Below are positions 49,827-59,360 of a stretch of DNA of 64,000 nt, piece by piece. How positions within the stretch are numbered: position 1 is the first letter of the stretch; the number at the start of each line of letters is the position of its first letter. The stretch covers positions 186,001 to 250,000 of the forward strand of contig JAEWMJ010000006.1 in the NCBI GenBank assembly GCA_023393165.1, in the 5' to 3' direction. The notes beneath the pieces were generated by a model. The model made no database searches. It was given only the letters and a program-made list of their open reading frames with translations, and was not told the DNA's origin. The translations under genes were made by a program, and so were the position numbers. This stretch comes from Bacillota bacterium (lineage in GTDB: Bacteria; Bacillota; Clostridia; Christensenellales; Christensenellaceae).

Positions 49827-50795
49827 ATGCGGAACAAACTTGTAAAATTTATTTCAAAATGGGATACGATGAGCGCTATTTTGCCTCTGGTGATACTGAT
49901 TATACTGTTCAGTATCACCACCAAGGGATTCCTTTCAGGCTATAACCTGGGATCGCTGGGCAGAGGGATCGGCGTAACGATAGTCGTGGGCTTAGCGCAG
50001 TTGTGCGTTCTTGCTATCGGCGATTTCAATTTGGCTCTTGGTTCGATGGCTTGCTTTTCCGCAATCACCACATGCGGGCTGATGGAAGTTTTTGGGGTGG
50101 ACGTAGCGACAGCCGTCCTTGCCGGCATTGCAATGGGGATGATGCTAGGTTTGATCGAGGGGTTGCTGATCACCAAAACGGGTATCAATCCTTTTATCAT
50201 TACACTTGCCTTATCAAGCATTTATTTGGGGCTTGCAATAGGGCTGACCAAAGCTGCGCTTTTTCAAAATCTTCCGGAAAGTTTTAAAGCTGCGGGAAAA
50301 TTAAGCTTGTTTGGAATACCCCTGTTGCTGATCATCGGCATTGGGATAGCGGCGGTAATGTACTTTGTGATCACCAAAACGATCATTGGCCGTCAATTGC
50401 TGGCTGTCGGAGCAAATAAAAGGGCTGCTAATTTTTCCGGAATCAGGGTCAATAATATTGTAATTTCAGCGCATACGTTGAGCGGATTGATGGCGGGAAT
50501 TGCGGGTATTATGATGGCGGCAAAGCTGGGAGTAGGACAGTCTTCCATCGGATTGGACTGGATGACCATTTCTTTTGCCGCTCCGGTATTGGGCGGAACG
50601 CTGCTGTCCGGCGGCAAGGTAAATATTGTGGGCACGGTGTTCGGCGCCGCTTTAATGCATATCATTTCAAATGGTCTTATCATGATCAATATCAGCCAGT
50701 ACTGGTTTCAAACATTTATGGGATTGGTGTTGCTCGGGGCGTATGAAATTGACAGGATGCGCACAAAAACGCTGGCGTCTCAAAAAGCAAGTTAG
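49827..50795 (+). CDS. Sugar ABC importer permease 1 (cassette 3)
   Basis: 322 residues, RbsC-type permease with eight to ten helices. Family segments: AIGDFNLALGSMACFSAI (the IDLSVG region with altered sequence) and TISFAAPVLGGTLLSGGKVN. The atypical text in both places is shared with permease 2, so this pair forms its own subgroup compared with the other permeases here. It should pair with permease 2 and the ATPase at 51849. Confidence 0.86.
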   Translation: MRNKLVKFISKWDTMSAILPLVILIILFSITTKGFLSGYNLGSLGRGIGVTIVVGLAQLCVLAIGDFNLALGSMACFSAITTCGLMEVFGVDVATAVLAGIAMGMMLGLIEGLLITKTGINPFIITLALSSIYLGLAIGLTKAALFQNLPESFKAAGKLSLFGIPLLLIIGIGIAAVMYFVITKTIIGRQLLAVGANKRAANFSGIRVNNIVISAHTLSGLMAGIAGIMMAAKLGVGQSSIGLDWMTISFAAPVLGGTLLSGGKVNIVGTVFGAALMHIISNGLIMINISQYWFQTFMGLVLLGAYEIDRMRTKTLASQKAS

Positions 50796-50838
50796 TGTTT
50801 TTTACTAAATCCGTTTATTGTCAAAAGAAAGGGTGTAA

Positions 50839-51852
50839 ATGATGAATTTAATGAAACAGCCCAAACCAGGCAACAAAAAAGGTTCAAATATATCCAACAT
50901 GCTTACCATTATCCTCGTAATCATTGGCGCCGGAGCCATACTCGGGCTAATAAGGTCTTCATTTTTAACAATGGATAATTTTAATGTATTGGCAAATGCA
51001 TTCACCATAACGGCGCTGGTGGGCCTGGCGCAAATGATTATCATTGCGGCGGGCGGCATGAACCTTGCGGTTGGATCGATGGGAGGACTTGCCGGAATAA
51101 CAGCCGGCGCGCTGATGGATAAAATGGGAACGCCTGCGGCACTGGCGGTTTTGGCGGGTATTTGCATCGGCATGCTGTGCGGCCTCGTTAACGGGATATT
51201 GATCAACCGGGCAGGGTCCAAGGGAGTATCGTTTTTTCTTGTAACTCTGGCAACCAGCAGCGTATTCGGCGGAATCGTTCAGGGAATCACAAATGCCAAT
51301 CCGTTTTATAAACTGGATCCCGGATTTTTAGCAATCGGGCAGACAACATTTATCGGGATGCCGCTTGTCATGTGGATCATGATAATTGTGGCCGTACTAG
51401 TAGGCCTGCTGTTCAAATATACGGGCACGGGAAGAAGGATACTGGCTTTCGGCGGGAATATCAGGGCTTCGGAATTGTACGGCATTTCCATCAAACGCGT
51501 AGTGATTGTATCCAACGTTTTATCGGGCCTGATCGCGTCCATAGCGGCCATATTGCTTGTTGCGCGCCTTGGTTCGGCCCAGCCGGATATCGGGTCGGAC
51601 TGGATGCTCTTTTCTTTCGCGGCGCCGCTCATCGGCGGAACAAGGCTGACCGGAGGAAAAGTGAACGCGTTTGGAACTGTTCTCGGAGCGGTATTACTAT
51701 CGATGATATCCAACGGACTGGTTCATCTGAATGTGGACGTATTCTGGATGACGCTGATACAGGGGGTCATTATCCTTGCCGCGGTGGCGGTAGAACGTAT
51801 CAGGCAGATTAATTCCGAGAATATGCAGCGAAAGGAGCATGTAGCGGTATGA
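50839..51852 (+). CDS. Sugar ABC importer permease 2 (cassette 3)
   Basis: 337 residues, RbsC-type. IIAAGGMNLAVGSMGGLAGI and LFSFAAPLIGGTRLTGGKVNA correspond to the conserved regions; like permease 1 it has NLA/FAAPL(V)-type deviations from IDLSVG. AAAGGGTG ribosome site. Its stop codon overlaps the ATPase start (ATGA), giving strict coupling. Confidence 0.87.
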   Translation: MMNLMKQPKPGNKKGSNISNMLTIILVIIGAGAILGLIRSSFLTMDNFNVLANAFTITALVGLAQMIIIAAGGMNLAVGSMGGLAGITAGALMDKMGTPAALAVLAGICIGMLCGLVNGILINRAGSKGVSFFLVTLATSSVFGGIVQGITNANPFYKLDPGFLAIGQTTFIGMPLVMWIMIIVAVLVGLLFKYTGTGRRILAFGGNIRASELYGISIKRVVIVSNVLSGLIASIAAILLVARLGSAQPDIGSDWMLFSFAAPLIGGTRLTGGKVNAFGTVLGAVLLSMISNGLVHLNVDVFWMTLIQGVIILAAVAVERIRQINSENMQRKEHVAV

Positions 51853-53405
51853 ATATGGATGAAACGATGATGCAAAACCAGAAAAGCGGCTATTTTCTTG
51901 AACTTAAAAATATTACAAAAACATTTCCGGGAGTCAAGGCGCTGGACAATGTGAGCCTTTCCGTGCGTCCCGGGGAGGTGCATGCCTTGATGGGAGAAAA
52001 CGGCGCGGGGAAAAGCACGATCATCAAAGTCATATGCAGCGTATACAAGCAGGATTCCGGGGAAATGATGCTGGACGGAAAAAAAGTCCAATTCAACAGC
52101 CCAAGCGATGTTTTTCACAACGGGATCAGCGTAGTGCACCAGGAAAGAAACTTGATTCCGACTTTTACGGTCGGAGAAAACATTATGTTTGACAAGGTCT
52201 CGTCAATGGACGTTAAAACGATCGACTGGAAAGCCGTTTACCGGGAATCCCAAAAGTATCTGGACATGGTTGGGCTCGATATATCCCCCTATCAGGATGT
52301 CGAAAGCTTAAGCGCGGGGAAAAAACAAATGATCGAGATTGCGCGCGCTCTGGCTTACAACGCCAAATTGCTGATATTGGACGAACCGACGGCATCCATA
52401 TCCATCAAGGAAGCTGATACGCTTCTTGAAATGATCCGCCGCCTTCAAAAGCAGGGAATGACTTTTATTTATGTGAGCCACAAGATCGAAGAAGTTTTTT
52501 CCATTGCCAATACCGTTACGGTGCTGCGCGACGGAAAGAACGCCTGCGCGGGAGTCCCCATGGATGAACTGGACCGGGATAAGCTTATATACCTTATGGT
52601 CGGAAGAACGGAAAACAAATCCGGTTATCCGACAAGAAATATGGTCGGTGAAAATGTTGCGCTGGAGACCAAAGAGCTTCGAAGCAAGAACAGCTTAAAA
52701 CCAAATTCGTTCAAACTGTATAAAGGCGAGATCCTTGGTTTCTACGGATTGGTGGGAGCCGGAAGAACCGAACTGATCAGAGCTTTGATCGGCTTTGATA
52801 CCGCAATCAAGGGCGAGGTCTGTATCGACGGAAAACAGGCCAGAATCAGGTCCGTAAAGGAAGCGATGCAAAAATATGGCATTGTATATGTCAGTGAAAA
52901 CAGACAGGAAGACGGTTTATTTTTGCAGCACGATATTGTAAGCAACATAGCCGTATCCGTATGGGGCAGGATCAGCAATAAAATGGGTGTTGTTCAAAAA
53001 AATAAAGAACGCGAATATGCGGACGAATATGTGAAAAAGCTTGCGATCAAAACCCCCGGCATCTATCAGACGGTCAACAATCTAAGCGGCGGAAACAAGC
53101 AAAAGGTCTGTATCGCAAAGGGTCTGGTGACGCAGCCCAGGATTCTGATTTTTGACGAGCCCACTGTCGGAATCGATATCAAGACAAAGGAGGAAATCCA
53201 CGACCTGATATGGGGGCTGGCTCAAAAGGGCGATTCCATTATCGTGATATCTTCGGATTTGCCTGAAATCATCAAGCTTGCCGACAGGATATTGGTGTTC
53301 CGCAATGGGCAGATCTGCGGAGAACTGCAGAATGAAAAGGATTATGAACGCGGAAGCCGGGCGATCATGGAGTTCATAACTACCAAAGATGAAAAGCCTG
53401 CTTGA
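51849..53405 (+). CDS. Sugar ABC importer ATPase, RbsA-like (cassette 3)
   Basis: 518 residues with two NBDs. Domain 1: Walker A GENGAGKST, signature-region LSAGKKQMIEIARAL, Walker B LLILDEPTASIS. Domain 2: VGAGRTELIRAL, LSGGNKQKVCIAKGL and ILIFDEPTVGID. It is the most divergent of the three intact-signature ATPases, matching the divergent permeases. It energises permeases 1 and 2; the SDR gene follows 45 bases later without a terminator. Confidence 0.9.
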   Translation: MNMDETMMQNQKSGYFLELKNITKTFPGVKALDNVSLSVRPGEVHALMGENGAGKSTIIKVICSVYKQDSGEMMLDGKKVQFNSPSDVFHNGISVVHQERNLIPTFTVGENIMFDKVSSMDVKTIDWKAVYRESQKYLDMVGLDISPYQDVESLSAGKKQMIEIARALAYNAKLLILDEPTASISIKEADTLLEMIRRLQKQGMTFIYVSHKIEEVFSIANTVTVLRDGKNACAGVPMDELDRDKLIYLMVGRTENKSGYPTRNMVGENVALETKELRSKNSLKPNSFKLYKGEILGFYGLVGAGRTELIRALIGFDTAIKGEVCIDGKQARIRSVKEAMQKYGIVYVSENRQEDGLFLQHDIVSNIAVSVWGRISNKMGVVQKNKEREYADEYVKKLAIKTPGIYQTVNNLSGGNKQKVCIAKGLVTQPRILIFDEPTVGIDIKTKEEIHDLIWGLAQKGDSIIVISSDLPEIIKLADRILVFRNGQICGELQNEKDYERGSRAIMEFITTKDEKPA

Positions 53406-53450
53406 TAAATGTTCAATGGGTGGTTTTATTGATTTATAGGAGGTTAAAAA

Positions 53451-54209
53451 ATGAGTATTATTGACAGATTCCGTTTGGATGGAAAAAAAGCGTATGTGAC
53501 GGGCGGCGCCCAGGGCATCGGAAAGAGTATGGCGATAGGGCTTCTGGAAGCCGGCGCCGACGTTGCGGTTATCGATGTAAATTTCGAAGCTGCGAAGAAA
53601 ACCGCGGAAGAAATCGCTTTGCCCGGTCGGGACGTTTTTGCGATCGGCGCAGACGTATCCAATGAATCGGAAGTAGCCGATATGATGAGCAGGATCATCG
53701 GCAGGTTCGGCACGATTGATATTGCCGTCAATAACGCGGGCATATGCATCAACAAAAATACGGATGTGATGACGCTGGCGGAATGGCAGAAAGTCATCAA
53801 TATCAATCTGACAGGAGTATACCTTACCGCAAAGGCGGCAGGAATGATCATGATTCAGAAACGGTCCGGATCCATCATCAATACAGGGTCTATGGCGGGA
53901 CAGATTATTCCGGAGCCGCAGTATCATTGCGCATACAGCTCGTCCAAGGCAGGCGTGCTGCATCTGACGAGATCGCTTGCCGCCGAGTGGGCGCCATATA
54001 ACGTGCGTGTCAACAGCGTAAGCCCCGGATATACGGAAACAGAGATCGTGAAACTTGTCAAACAACAGAGCTGGCTGGACAGAACGCCCATGCACAGATT
54101 GGGTCAGCCCGAGGATCTTCAGGGAGCGGTTATTTACCTTGCCAGTGAGGCTTCGGCTTATACCACGGGCATAGATATATTAGTTGACGGTGGATTCTGC
54201 TGCTGGTAG
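53451..54209 (+). CDS. Short-chain dehydrogenase/reductase (SDR)
   Basis: 252 residues, classical SDR. Coenzyme motif TGGAQGIG (17-24), NNAG (94-97), catalytic Ser147 (NTGSMAG), Tyr162 and Lys166 (YSSSK), and SPGYTETEIV after the active site. An Asp at 42 (AVIDV) suggests NAD preference. Relatives in sugar clusters oxidise keto-deoxy sugar acids, polyols or sugar alcohols. Together with the zinc dehydrogenase it points to an oxidative sugar route. AGGAGG site. Confidence 0.9.
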   Translation: MSIIDRFRLDGKKAYVTGGAQGIGKSMAIGLLEAGADVAVIDVNFEAAKKTAEEIALPGRDVFAIGADVSNESEVADMMSRIIGRFGTIDIAVNNAGICINKNTDVMTLAEWQKVININLTGVYLTAKAAGMIMIQKRSGSIINTGSMAGQIIPEPQYHCAYSSSKAGVLHLTRSLAAEWAPYNVRVNSVSPGYTETEIVKLVKQQSWLDRTPMHRLGQPEDLQGAVIYLASEASAYTTGIDILVDGGFCCW

Positions 54210-54262
54210 AATGAAGAATTATATTATATATTTTACAGAGCAAGGAAGGTGAGCAGAGTATA

Positions 54263-55327
54263 ATGAAAGATAATCAGAGAGTGACATTACTTCATATAGC
54301 GAAAGAATTGAATATTTCAATCGGAACGGTTGATCGTGCTCTGCATGACCGGCCGGGTATCAATGAAGCTACCAAGGTGAAAGTGCTGGAAAAAGCGGCC
54401 GAGTTGGGCTACCAGGTAAATATGGTTGCCCAGTCATTATCCAGAAAAAGAAATATCAAAATAGGTGTTATCATACCCAACCGCCAGACCAATATGAAGT
54501 ACTTTTACGATGACGTAACAAGAGGCATATTTAACGCGGCTGAAGAATTACGGGACAACAAAGTCGAGATTATTATCAAGAATGTCGATACTTTTGATTA
54601 TCGCTCACAGATCATAGCGTATGAAAACCTGATTGAAGAAAACATTGACGGACTTGTGATTTGCCCGTTTCACTATTTTGAACTGAACAATACAATAAAC
54701 TCCGCGGTGGAAACCGGGATCCCGGTTGTAACGCTTGGGAATGACGCGCCCGAAAGCAAGCGCCTTGCTTATATCAGCGCGGGCGCCTATAAAATAGGCG
54801 AGATAGCCGGAGAGCTAATGGCGAAACTGCTGGATTTTAAAGGAAGCGTTGTGGTATTGACCGGTTTCAATACTTTTTCTGACAACGAACAAAAGGTTTC
54901 GGGGTTTTGCAACAAGCTGAAAGATATTGCGCCCGCAATCAGTGTGAAGGCGGTATTTGAGACGTACGAATTGCGGGAGCATGCTTATAATTATACAATG
55001 AAATCGCTGGACGAATTCCCGGATCTGTCAGGCATCTATGTGAATACGGTAAACTCTCCCGGAGTCTGCGAAGCGCTGACCGAGAGGGAAAAAGCGGGCC
55101 GGGTCCGATTGATTACATCCGATATTTTTAAAGAAAACATCAAGTATATTAAAAATGGCACGATTTATGTGTCCATATATCAGAATCCGCACAAATATGG
55201 ATATAATGCCATATTGTCTCTTTATCAGTATATCACAAGTTATAATAAACAATATGCCATGGAGTATGTGAGGCCTGAAGTGGTTATGTGCTCAAACTTA
55301 AGCTTCTATATTAATGATGAAGAATAA
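54263..55327 (+). CDS. LacI family transcriptional regulator
   Basis: 354 residues. A LacI helix-turn-helix (about 7-56; TLLHIAKELNISIGTVDRAL, GINEATKVKVLEKAAELGY) and a periplasmic-binding-like sensor of the RbsB type (about 67-345; IGVIIPNRQTNMKYFYDD, DGLVICPFHYFELNN, TLGNDAPESKRLAYISAG). GTVDRALH in the recognition helix replaces the more common TVSRALN, a variant seen in regulators of the sugar-binding-like subgroup. As the only LacI gene here it is the natural candidate for the AACGTT palindromes at 44107, 45014, 59347 and 59557. Confidence 0.9.
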   Translation: MKDNQRVTLLHIAKELNISIGTVDRALHDRPGINEATKVKVLEKAAELGYQVNMVAQSLSRKRNIKIGVIIPNRQTNMKYFYDDVTRGIFNAAEELRDNKVEIIIKNVDTFDYRSQIIAYENLIEENIDGLVICPFHYFELNNTINSAVETGIPVVTLGNDAPESKRLAYISAGAYKIGEIAGELMAKLLDFKGSVVVLTGFNTFSDNEQKVSGFCNKLKDIAPAISVKAVFETYELREHAYNYTMKSLDEFPDLSGIYVNTVNSPGVCEALTEREKAGRVRLITSDIFKENIKYIKNGTIYVSIYQNPHKYGYNAILSLYQYITSYNKQYAMEYVRPEVVMCSNLSFYINDEE

Positions 55328-55368
55328 TCGTATAAATGTGCGGTTCATGCTTATGGGAGGCAGGAGTC

Positions 55369-55692
55369 TTGAAACGGTTTGGACAGGTGATAGGCGTTAG
55401 GCCGGAGAAACTGGAGTATTACAGGGAATTGCACGCCAAGCCCTGGCAGGGGGTCCTCGATATGATTAAGGCCTGTAATATCCAAAATTATTCCATTTAT
55501 GTATTTGGGGATAAGCTGTTTGCGTATTACGAATATACCGGAGAAGACTATGAGGCAGACATGAAAAAAATGGCCGCCGACCCCCTGACGCAGGAATGGT
55601 GGAACGAGTGCATGCCCTGCCAGCGGCCTGTGGAAGGGCGGCCGGAAAACGCCTGGTGGATGGACCTGGAAGAGGTATTTCATTTGGATTAA
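55369..55692 (+). CDS. rhaM: L-rhamnose mutarotase family protein (RhaM/DUF718)
   Basis: 107 residues from a TTG start (GGGAGG and AGGAG upstream). The alpha-beta barrel of RhaM is seen in order: RFGQVIGVRPEKLEYYRELHAKPW, NIQNYSIYVFGDKLFAYYEY read in parts, the conserved WW pair (TQEWWNECMP) and EEVFHL at the end. RhaM interconverts the anomers of L-rhamnose; similar proteins occur with fucose isomerases too. It sits directly before the L-fucose isomerase gene, 76 bases apart, so it may serve L-fucose or rhamnose. Confidence 0.85.
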   Translation: MKRFGQVIGVRPEKLEYYRELHAKPWQGVLDMIKACNIQNYSIYVFGDKLFAYYEYTGEDYEADMKKMAADPLTQEWWNECMPCQRPVEGRPENAWWMDLEEVFHLD

Positions 55693-55768
55693 AAAAATCA
55701 AATTGGATATGAACAGGCAAGTAGGTTTATCGTTAGGCAATTAAGGTGAATTCAAGGAGGTTAAAAAC

Positions 55769-57526
55769 ATGGTGAAAATAGGGATACGGCCTGCAATTGA
55801 CGGCAGGGAGCGCGGAATACGCGAGAGTCTGGAAGACCAAACGATGTGGATGGCAAAGGCCGCGGCGCAGCTCATAGAATCGGGCTTGCGCGATCGTGAC
55901 GGAAGCAAGGTGGAATGTGTGATTGCGGATACGACGATCGGCGGATTTGCGCAGGCGGCGGCCTGCCAGGAGAAGTTCGACCGCGCGGGCGTGTGCGGTA
56001 CGCTCACGGTAACGCCCTGCTGGTGCTATGGCAGTGAAACCATGGATATGGACAAGTCTACGCCCAAGGCTGTTTGGGGGTTCAACGGGACCGAGCGGCC
56101 GGGAGCGGTATACCTTGCGGCGGTGCTTGCAGGGCACACGCAAAAGGGAATTCCGGCGTTTTCTATTTATGGGCATAACGTGCAGGACGCACAGGACAAA
56201 ACAATCCCTCAAGACGTTGCGGAGAAGATCCTGCGGTTTGCGCGGGCGGCGGTTGCGGCAGGCGAAATGAAGGGCAAAAGCTACCTGTCCGTTGGCAACG
56301 TGGCAATGGGGATCGCGGGAAGCATCGTGAATCCCGATTTTTTTGAAAAATACCTGGGCATGCGCTGCGAATACAAGGATATGAGCGAAATAATCCGCCG
56401 GGTAGAAGGCGGGATTTATGACAAAGAAGAATTCAGCCGGGCGCTTGCATGGGTGAAAAAGAACTGCCGTGAAGGAGAGGACATATACAACGGCCAAAAC
56501 GGGTCTGCACGTGCGAAAAAGGACGCCGAATGGGAGTACTGCGTCAAGATGGCAATGATCGTGCGGGACATGATGGAGGGCAGCGAATATCTGCGGAGCA
56601 ACGGGTTCAACGAAGAAGGCCTTGGGAACAATGCGATCGCAGCCGGATTTCAGGGGCAGCGGCAGTGGACAGATTTCATGCCCAACGGCGATTTTATGGA
56701 GGCCATGCTCTGTTCCAGTTTTGACTGGAACGGGATCAGGCGGCCATTTGTGGTGGCGACGGAAAACGACTGCATGAACGGTACGGCAATGCTTTTCGGG
56801 CATCTTTTAACCAATACCGCGCCCATATTCAGCGACGTGCGCACCTATTGGAGCCCCGAGGCTGTAAAGCGGGTGACAGGCAGGGAACTTACGGGAACGG
56901 CGGCAAACGGCGTCATACACCTGATTAACTCGGGCGCAACCACTCTGGACGCCACGGGACGGCAGGAAAAGGACGGAAAACCCGCAATGAAGCCTTACTG
57001 GGAAATCAGTGAAACGGAAGCGCAAAAGTGCCTGGACGCTGCCAAATGGACGCCGGCCAATCTGGGGTATTTCCGGGGCGGCGGATTTTCCAGCACGTTC
57101 AAATCCAGGGGCGGCATGCCGGTTACCATGGCAAGAGTGAATATGGTCGCGGGGCTTGGGCCCGTGCTGCAGATTGCGGAGGGATACACCTGCGAACTGG
57201 ATGACGATGTGCACGCGGCGCTTAACAGCCGTACCGATCCGGGCTGGCCCACCACATGGTTTGCGCCCGTCTTGACGGGAAAGGGCGCGTTTACCGATGT
57301 GTACAGCGTCATGGCAAACTGGGGCGCCAACCATGGCGCGTCCGTATACGGACATGTCGGCGCAGACCTTATTACACTCGCGTCCATGCTGCGGATACCC
57401 GTCAATATGCATAATGTACCCAAAGAAAAGATTTTCCGGCCTTCCGCTTGGAACGCATTCGGTACGGAGGATCTGGAGGGGGCGGATTATAGGGCATGCC
57501 AGAACTTCGGCCCATTGTACAAATAA
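55769..57526 (+). CDS. fucI: L-fucose isomerase
   Basis: 585 residues (E. coli FucI has 591). Interconverts L-fucose and L-fuculose, also D-arabinose and D-ribulose. The metal ligands known from E. coli (Glu337, Asp361, His528) correspond to E332 (VVATENDCMNG), D356 (IFSDVRTYWSP) and a His in the C-terminal region near 520 (NHGASVYGHVGADLITLASML read in parts). The G+C is slightly higher than in neighbours. Strong AAGGAGG site. Last gene of the cassette 3 unit before a bidirectional terminator; no fuculokinase or fuculose-1-phosphate aldolase is nearby. Confidence 0.95.
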   Translation: MVKIGIRPAIDGRERGIRESLEDQTMWMAKAAAQLIESGLRDRDGSKVECVIADTTIGGFAQAAACQEKFDRAGVCGTLTVTPCWCYGSETMDMDKSTPKAVWGFNGTERPGAVYLAAVLAGHTQKGIPAFSIYGHNVQDAQDKTIPQDVAEKILRFARAAVAAGEMKGKSYLSVGNVAMGIAGSIVNPDFFEKYLGMRCEYKDMSEIIRRVEGGIYDKEEFSRALAWVKKNCREGEDIYNGQNGSARAKKDAEWEYCVKMAMIVRDMMEGSEYLRSNGFNEEGLGNNAIAAGFQGQRQWTDFMPNGDFMEAMLCSSFDWNGIRRPFVVATENDCMNGTAMLFGHLLTNTAPIFSDVRTYWSPEAVKRVTGRELTGTAANGVIHLINSGATTLDATGRQEKDGKPAMKPYWEISETEAQKCLDAAKWTPANLGYFRGGGFSSTFKSRGGMPVTMARVNMVAGLGPVLQIAEGYTCELDDDVHAALNSRTDPGWPTTWFAPVLTGKGAFTDVYSVMANWGANHGASVYGHVGADLITLASMLRIPVNMHNVPKEKIFRPSAWNAFGTEDLEGADYRACQNFGPLYK

Positions 57527-57576
57527 TATCATTCGGGCCGCTGAGAAAACCCTTTGTAAAGTATAAGTATGCATAT

Positions 57577-57620
57577 AAAACAAACCTCCTCTGCAGACGG
57601 GCGCAAAGGAGGTTTGTTTA
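57577..57620. terminator. Bidirectional terminator between fucI and the M24 gene
   Basis: Perfect 13-base arms AAACAAACCTCCT and AGGAGGTTTGTTT with a 16-base loop between convergent genes. The stem contains a Shine-Dalgarno-like AGGAGG and its complement, a feature of no clear meaning. Confidence 0.85.
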
Positions 57621-57653
57621 TAGAGTAAGAGAATATTATGAAGGATGGAGGTA

Positions 57654-58796
57654 TCAGTCTATGATCAGCATGCCGGGCCTTTCCATGGTGATGTTATCCA
57701 CGGTTTTTACGATTTTGGGGAAGCTCTTGGGCTTGGTGACAAACAGAGGGCCTTCCTCCGTCGCTATGAAAGCGTCTTCGGTCTTAGCGCCGGTGATAAC
57801 GGGATTGTAGCAGTAGCATTCGTTCACCTGCGTGAAATCATGCGCCTGTTCGGATACCAGGTATTCGCGGTTATAATACCCCTGGGGGCCGCCCTGGTGG
57901 TGTTTGTAGTACATCTCTGCATGCCCAAGTTCGCGGTAGGCTTCTTTTCCGGTCAGATGCGGAACAATATCGTCCACACCCGGTTTTGTCGCGGCAATCA
58001 TCCTGCATTCAACCTCGGCCGTGTCGTCATAGTTTTTCAAAAGGCTTGCCGGCGGATCGCCAAAGTATACCATTCTGGTAACGGTGGTGATCAGTCCTTT
58101 GTATCTTCCGTTGCAGGAAACCATCAGGCTCTTTTGAAGCTTGTTCATTGTGGGTACGGCATGCCTGTGATTGATGATACGGTCGTCGGCTGCTACAAGG
58201 AAAAGCGTCTGCCCTATCTGTTCCGGCCACAATGCATTGGCCACTCCGCCGGTGATCTCGTATTCGGTCATGCCGGGCTTTACGGTTGCAAGGTATTTTT
58301 CAAGCGCTTCGGACATATGGTCGCCCAAATACTGATAGCGGCCGATTTCATTATCCGTAAGCGAGAAACGCAGGGGATTGATTTTGTCCTGTATCATCCT
58401 TGCGGCGCCGAAATGGATATCCGCCCCGACCTTCTCCAAACCGCCCGTAATATTTTTAACAAACTCCTCGTTGCGCTTTTCATACCATGCCTGGGAGATC
58501 ACTTCAAAACCCAGTTCCTCAAGCTGCTGCTCTTCCTTTAAACGTTTTGCCTCCACTTCGTCGGTGATCGCAAATTTACGTCCGTCTTTTGTGATCAGTA
58601 TGGCGGCGACGCCGTCTTCCGTACAGATTGTCACTACGCTGCTGGAACCCGCGGTGATCCAGAAAAAGTTCGATTGCCTGGTAAGATAAAGCGCATCAAG
58701 ATTTTCCGATCCCAGCAATTTCTGAATGCGGTTTATTTTTATCCCGATTTCTTCCGTTCTGCCTTTTATTGTTGTATCTTCTACATATGTTTTCAT
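57654..58796 (-). CDS. M24/creatinase-fold protein lacking metal ligands
   Basis: 380 residues: creatinase N-terminal domain (about 15-145) and pita-bread M24 domain (about 150-380). By eye alignment the dimetal ligands are mostly lost: the two Asp positions of the ...D-x-G...SDxTR strand are Ser and Thr (SCNGRYKGLITTVTR), and the first Glu is Asn (YCYNPVITG); the His in YYKHHQGG and the Glu in KTEDAFIAT remain. Creatinase itself is a metal-free M24 member, so a C-N hydrolase acting on a small molecule is possible. ATG at 58796 with GGAGG upstream; it faces the sugar cluster. Confidence 0.75.
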   Translation of the reverse strand: MKTYVEDTTIKGRTEEIGIKINRIQKLLGSENLDALYLTRQSNFFWITAGSSSVVTICTEDGVAAILITKDGRKFAITDEVEAKRLKEEQQLEELGFEVISQAWYEKRNEEFVKNITGGLEKVGADIHFGAARMIQDKINPLRFSLTDNEIGRYQYLGDHMSEALEKYLATVKPGMTEYEITGGVANALWPEQIGQTLFLVAADDRIINHRHAVPTMNKLQKSLMVSCNGRYKGLITTVTRMVYFGDPPASLLKNYDDTAEVECRMIAATKPGVDDIVPHLTGKEAYRELGHAEMYYKHHQGGPQGYYNREYLVSEQAHDFTQVNECYCYNPVITGAKTEDAFIATEEGPLFVTKPKSFPKIVKTVDNITMERPGMLIID

Positions 58797-59145
58797 TTTT
58801 AAACCTCCAAAAAACCATTGACCAGCCGGCAGAAGCATTAGCTTTTACTCGGCCGAAGGATTCGTTTTGTGAAACGAACATAAATATGCACAAAAAAACT
58901 GATTTCTTCATTAGGGTAAAATAATACAATAAACATAGAATCCGAGCCTATCAATGGTATAGATTCATTTTATCGTATTTATGCTGTTTGGCTTCGTAAA
59001 AAAGTTCGGTAATTTACCCTGGAAATCAGTAATAAAAGAATTTCTGCAATAATTATTATAGATAACTATATGAACATAGTCAATATGGGGTGCTGTAAAT
59101 AAAATAAAAAACTATGAAATAAATGATAAAATAACAACGAAATAA

Positions 59146-59174
59146 TTGACAAATAACAAAACGGTGTTATTATA
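59146..59174 (+). promoter_or_regulatory. Possible upstream promoter of cassette 4
   Basis: TTGACA (59146-59151) and TATTAT/ATTATA (59168-59174) with a 16-17 base spacer. It would give a leader of over 550 bases. The stretch 58797-59145 holds only the AT-rich divergent promoter region of the M24 gene; I see no gene in it. Confidence 0.45.
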
Positions 59175-59346
59175 TAAACATGGGTGTGTCTAGTTCATAT
59201 TTCAGACCGTCAAAATACATGCCTGAAACAATATTCTCAAGGACATTTCAATCAGCAGCAATATTATATTCCGCAAAAGTACGAAAAATTAAATAGTTAG
59301 TGTTTTGGACAACCGGAATAACGCAGGCATTTTTTAAGAGCATAAA

Positions 59347-59360
59347 TGGGAACGTTACCG
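59347..59360. promoter_or_regulatory. LacI-like operator O2 (distal) of cassette 4
   Basis: TGGGAACGTTACCG: near-palindromic with AACGTT centre, shared with 59557-59570 in its first 13 bases. It is upstream of the promoter at 59502 and exactly 210 bases from the proximal site. Confidence 0.55.

Noticed and set aside
55733..56803. Long minus-strand frame opposite fucI
   Set aside because: A shadow of the GC-rich fucI reading frame; fucI has catalytic residues and a ribosome site.
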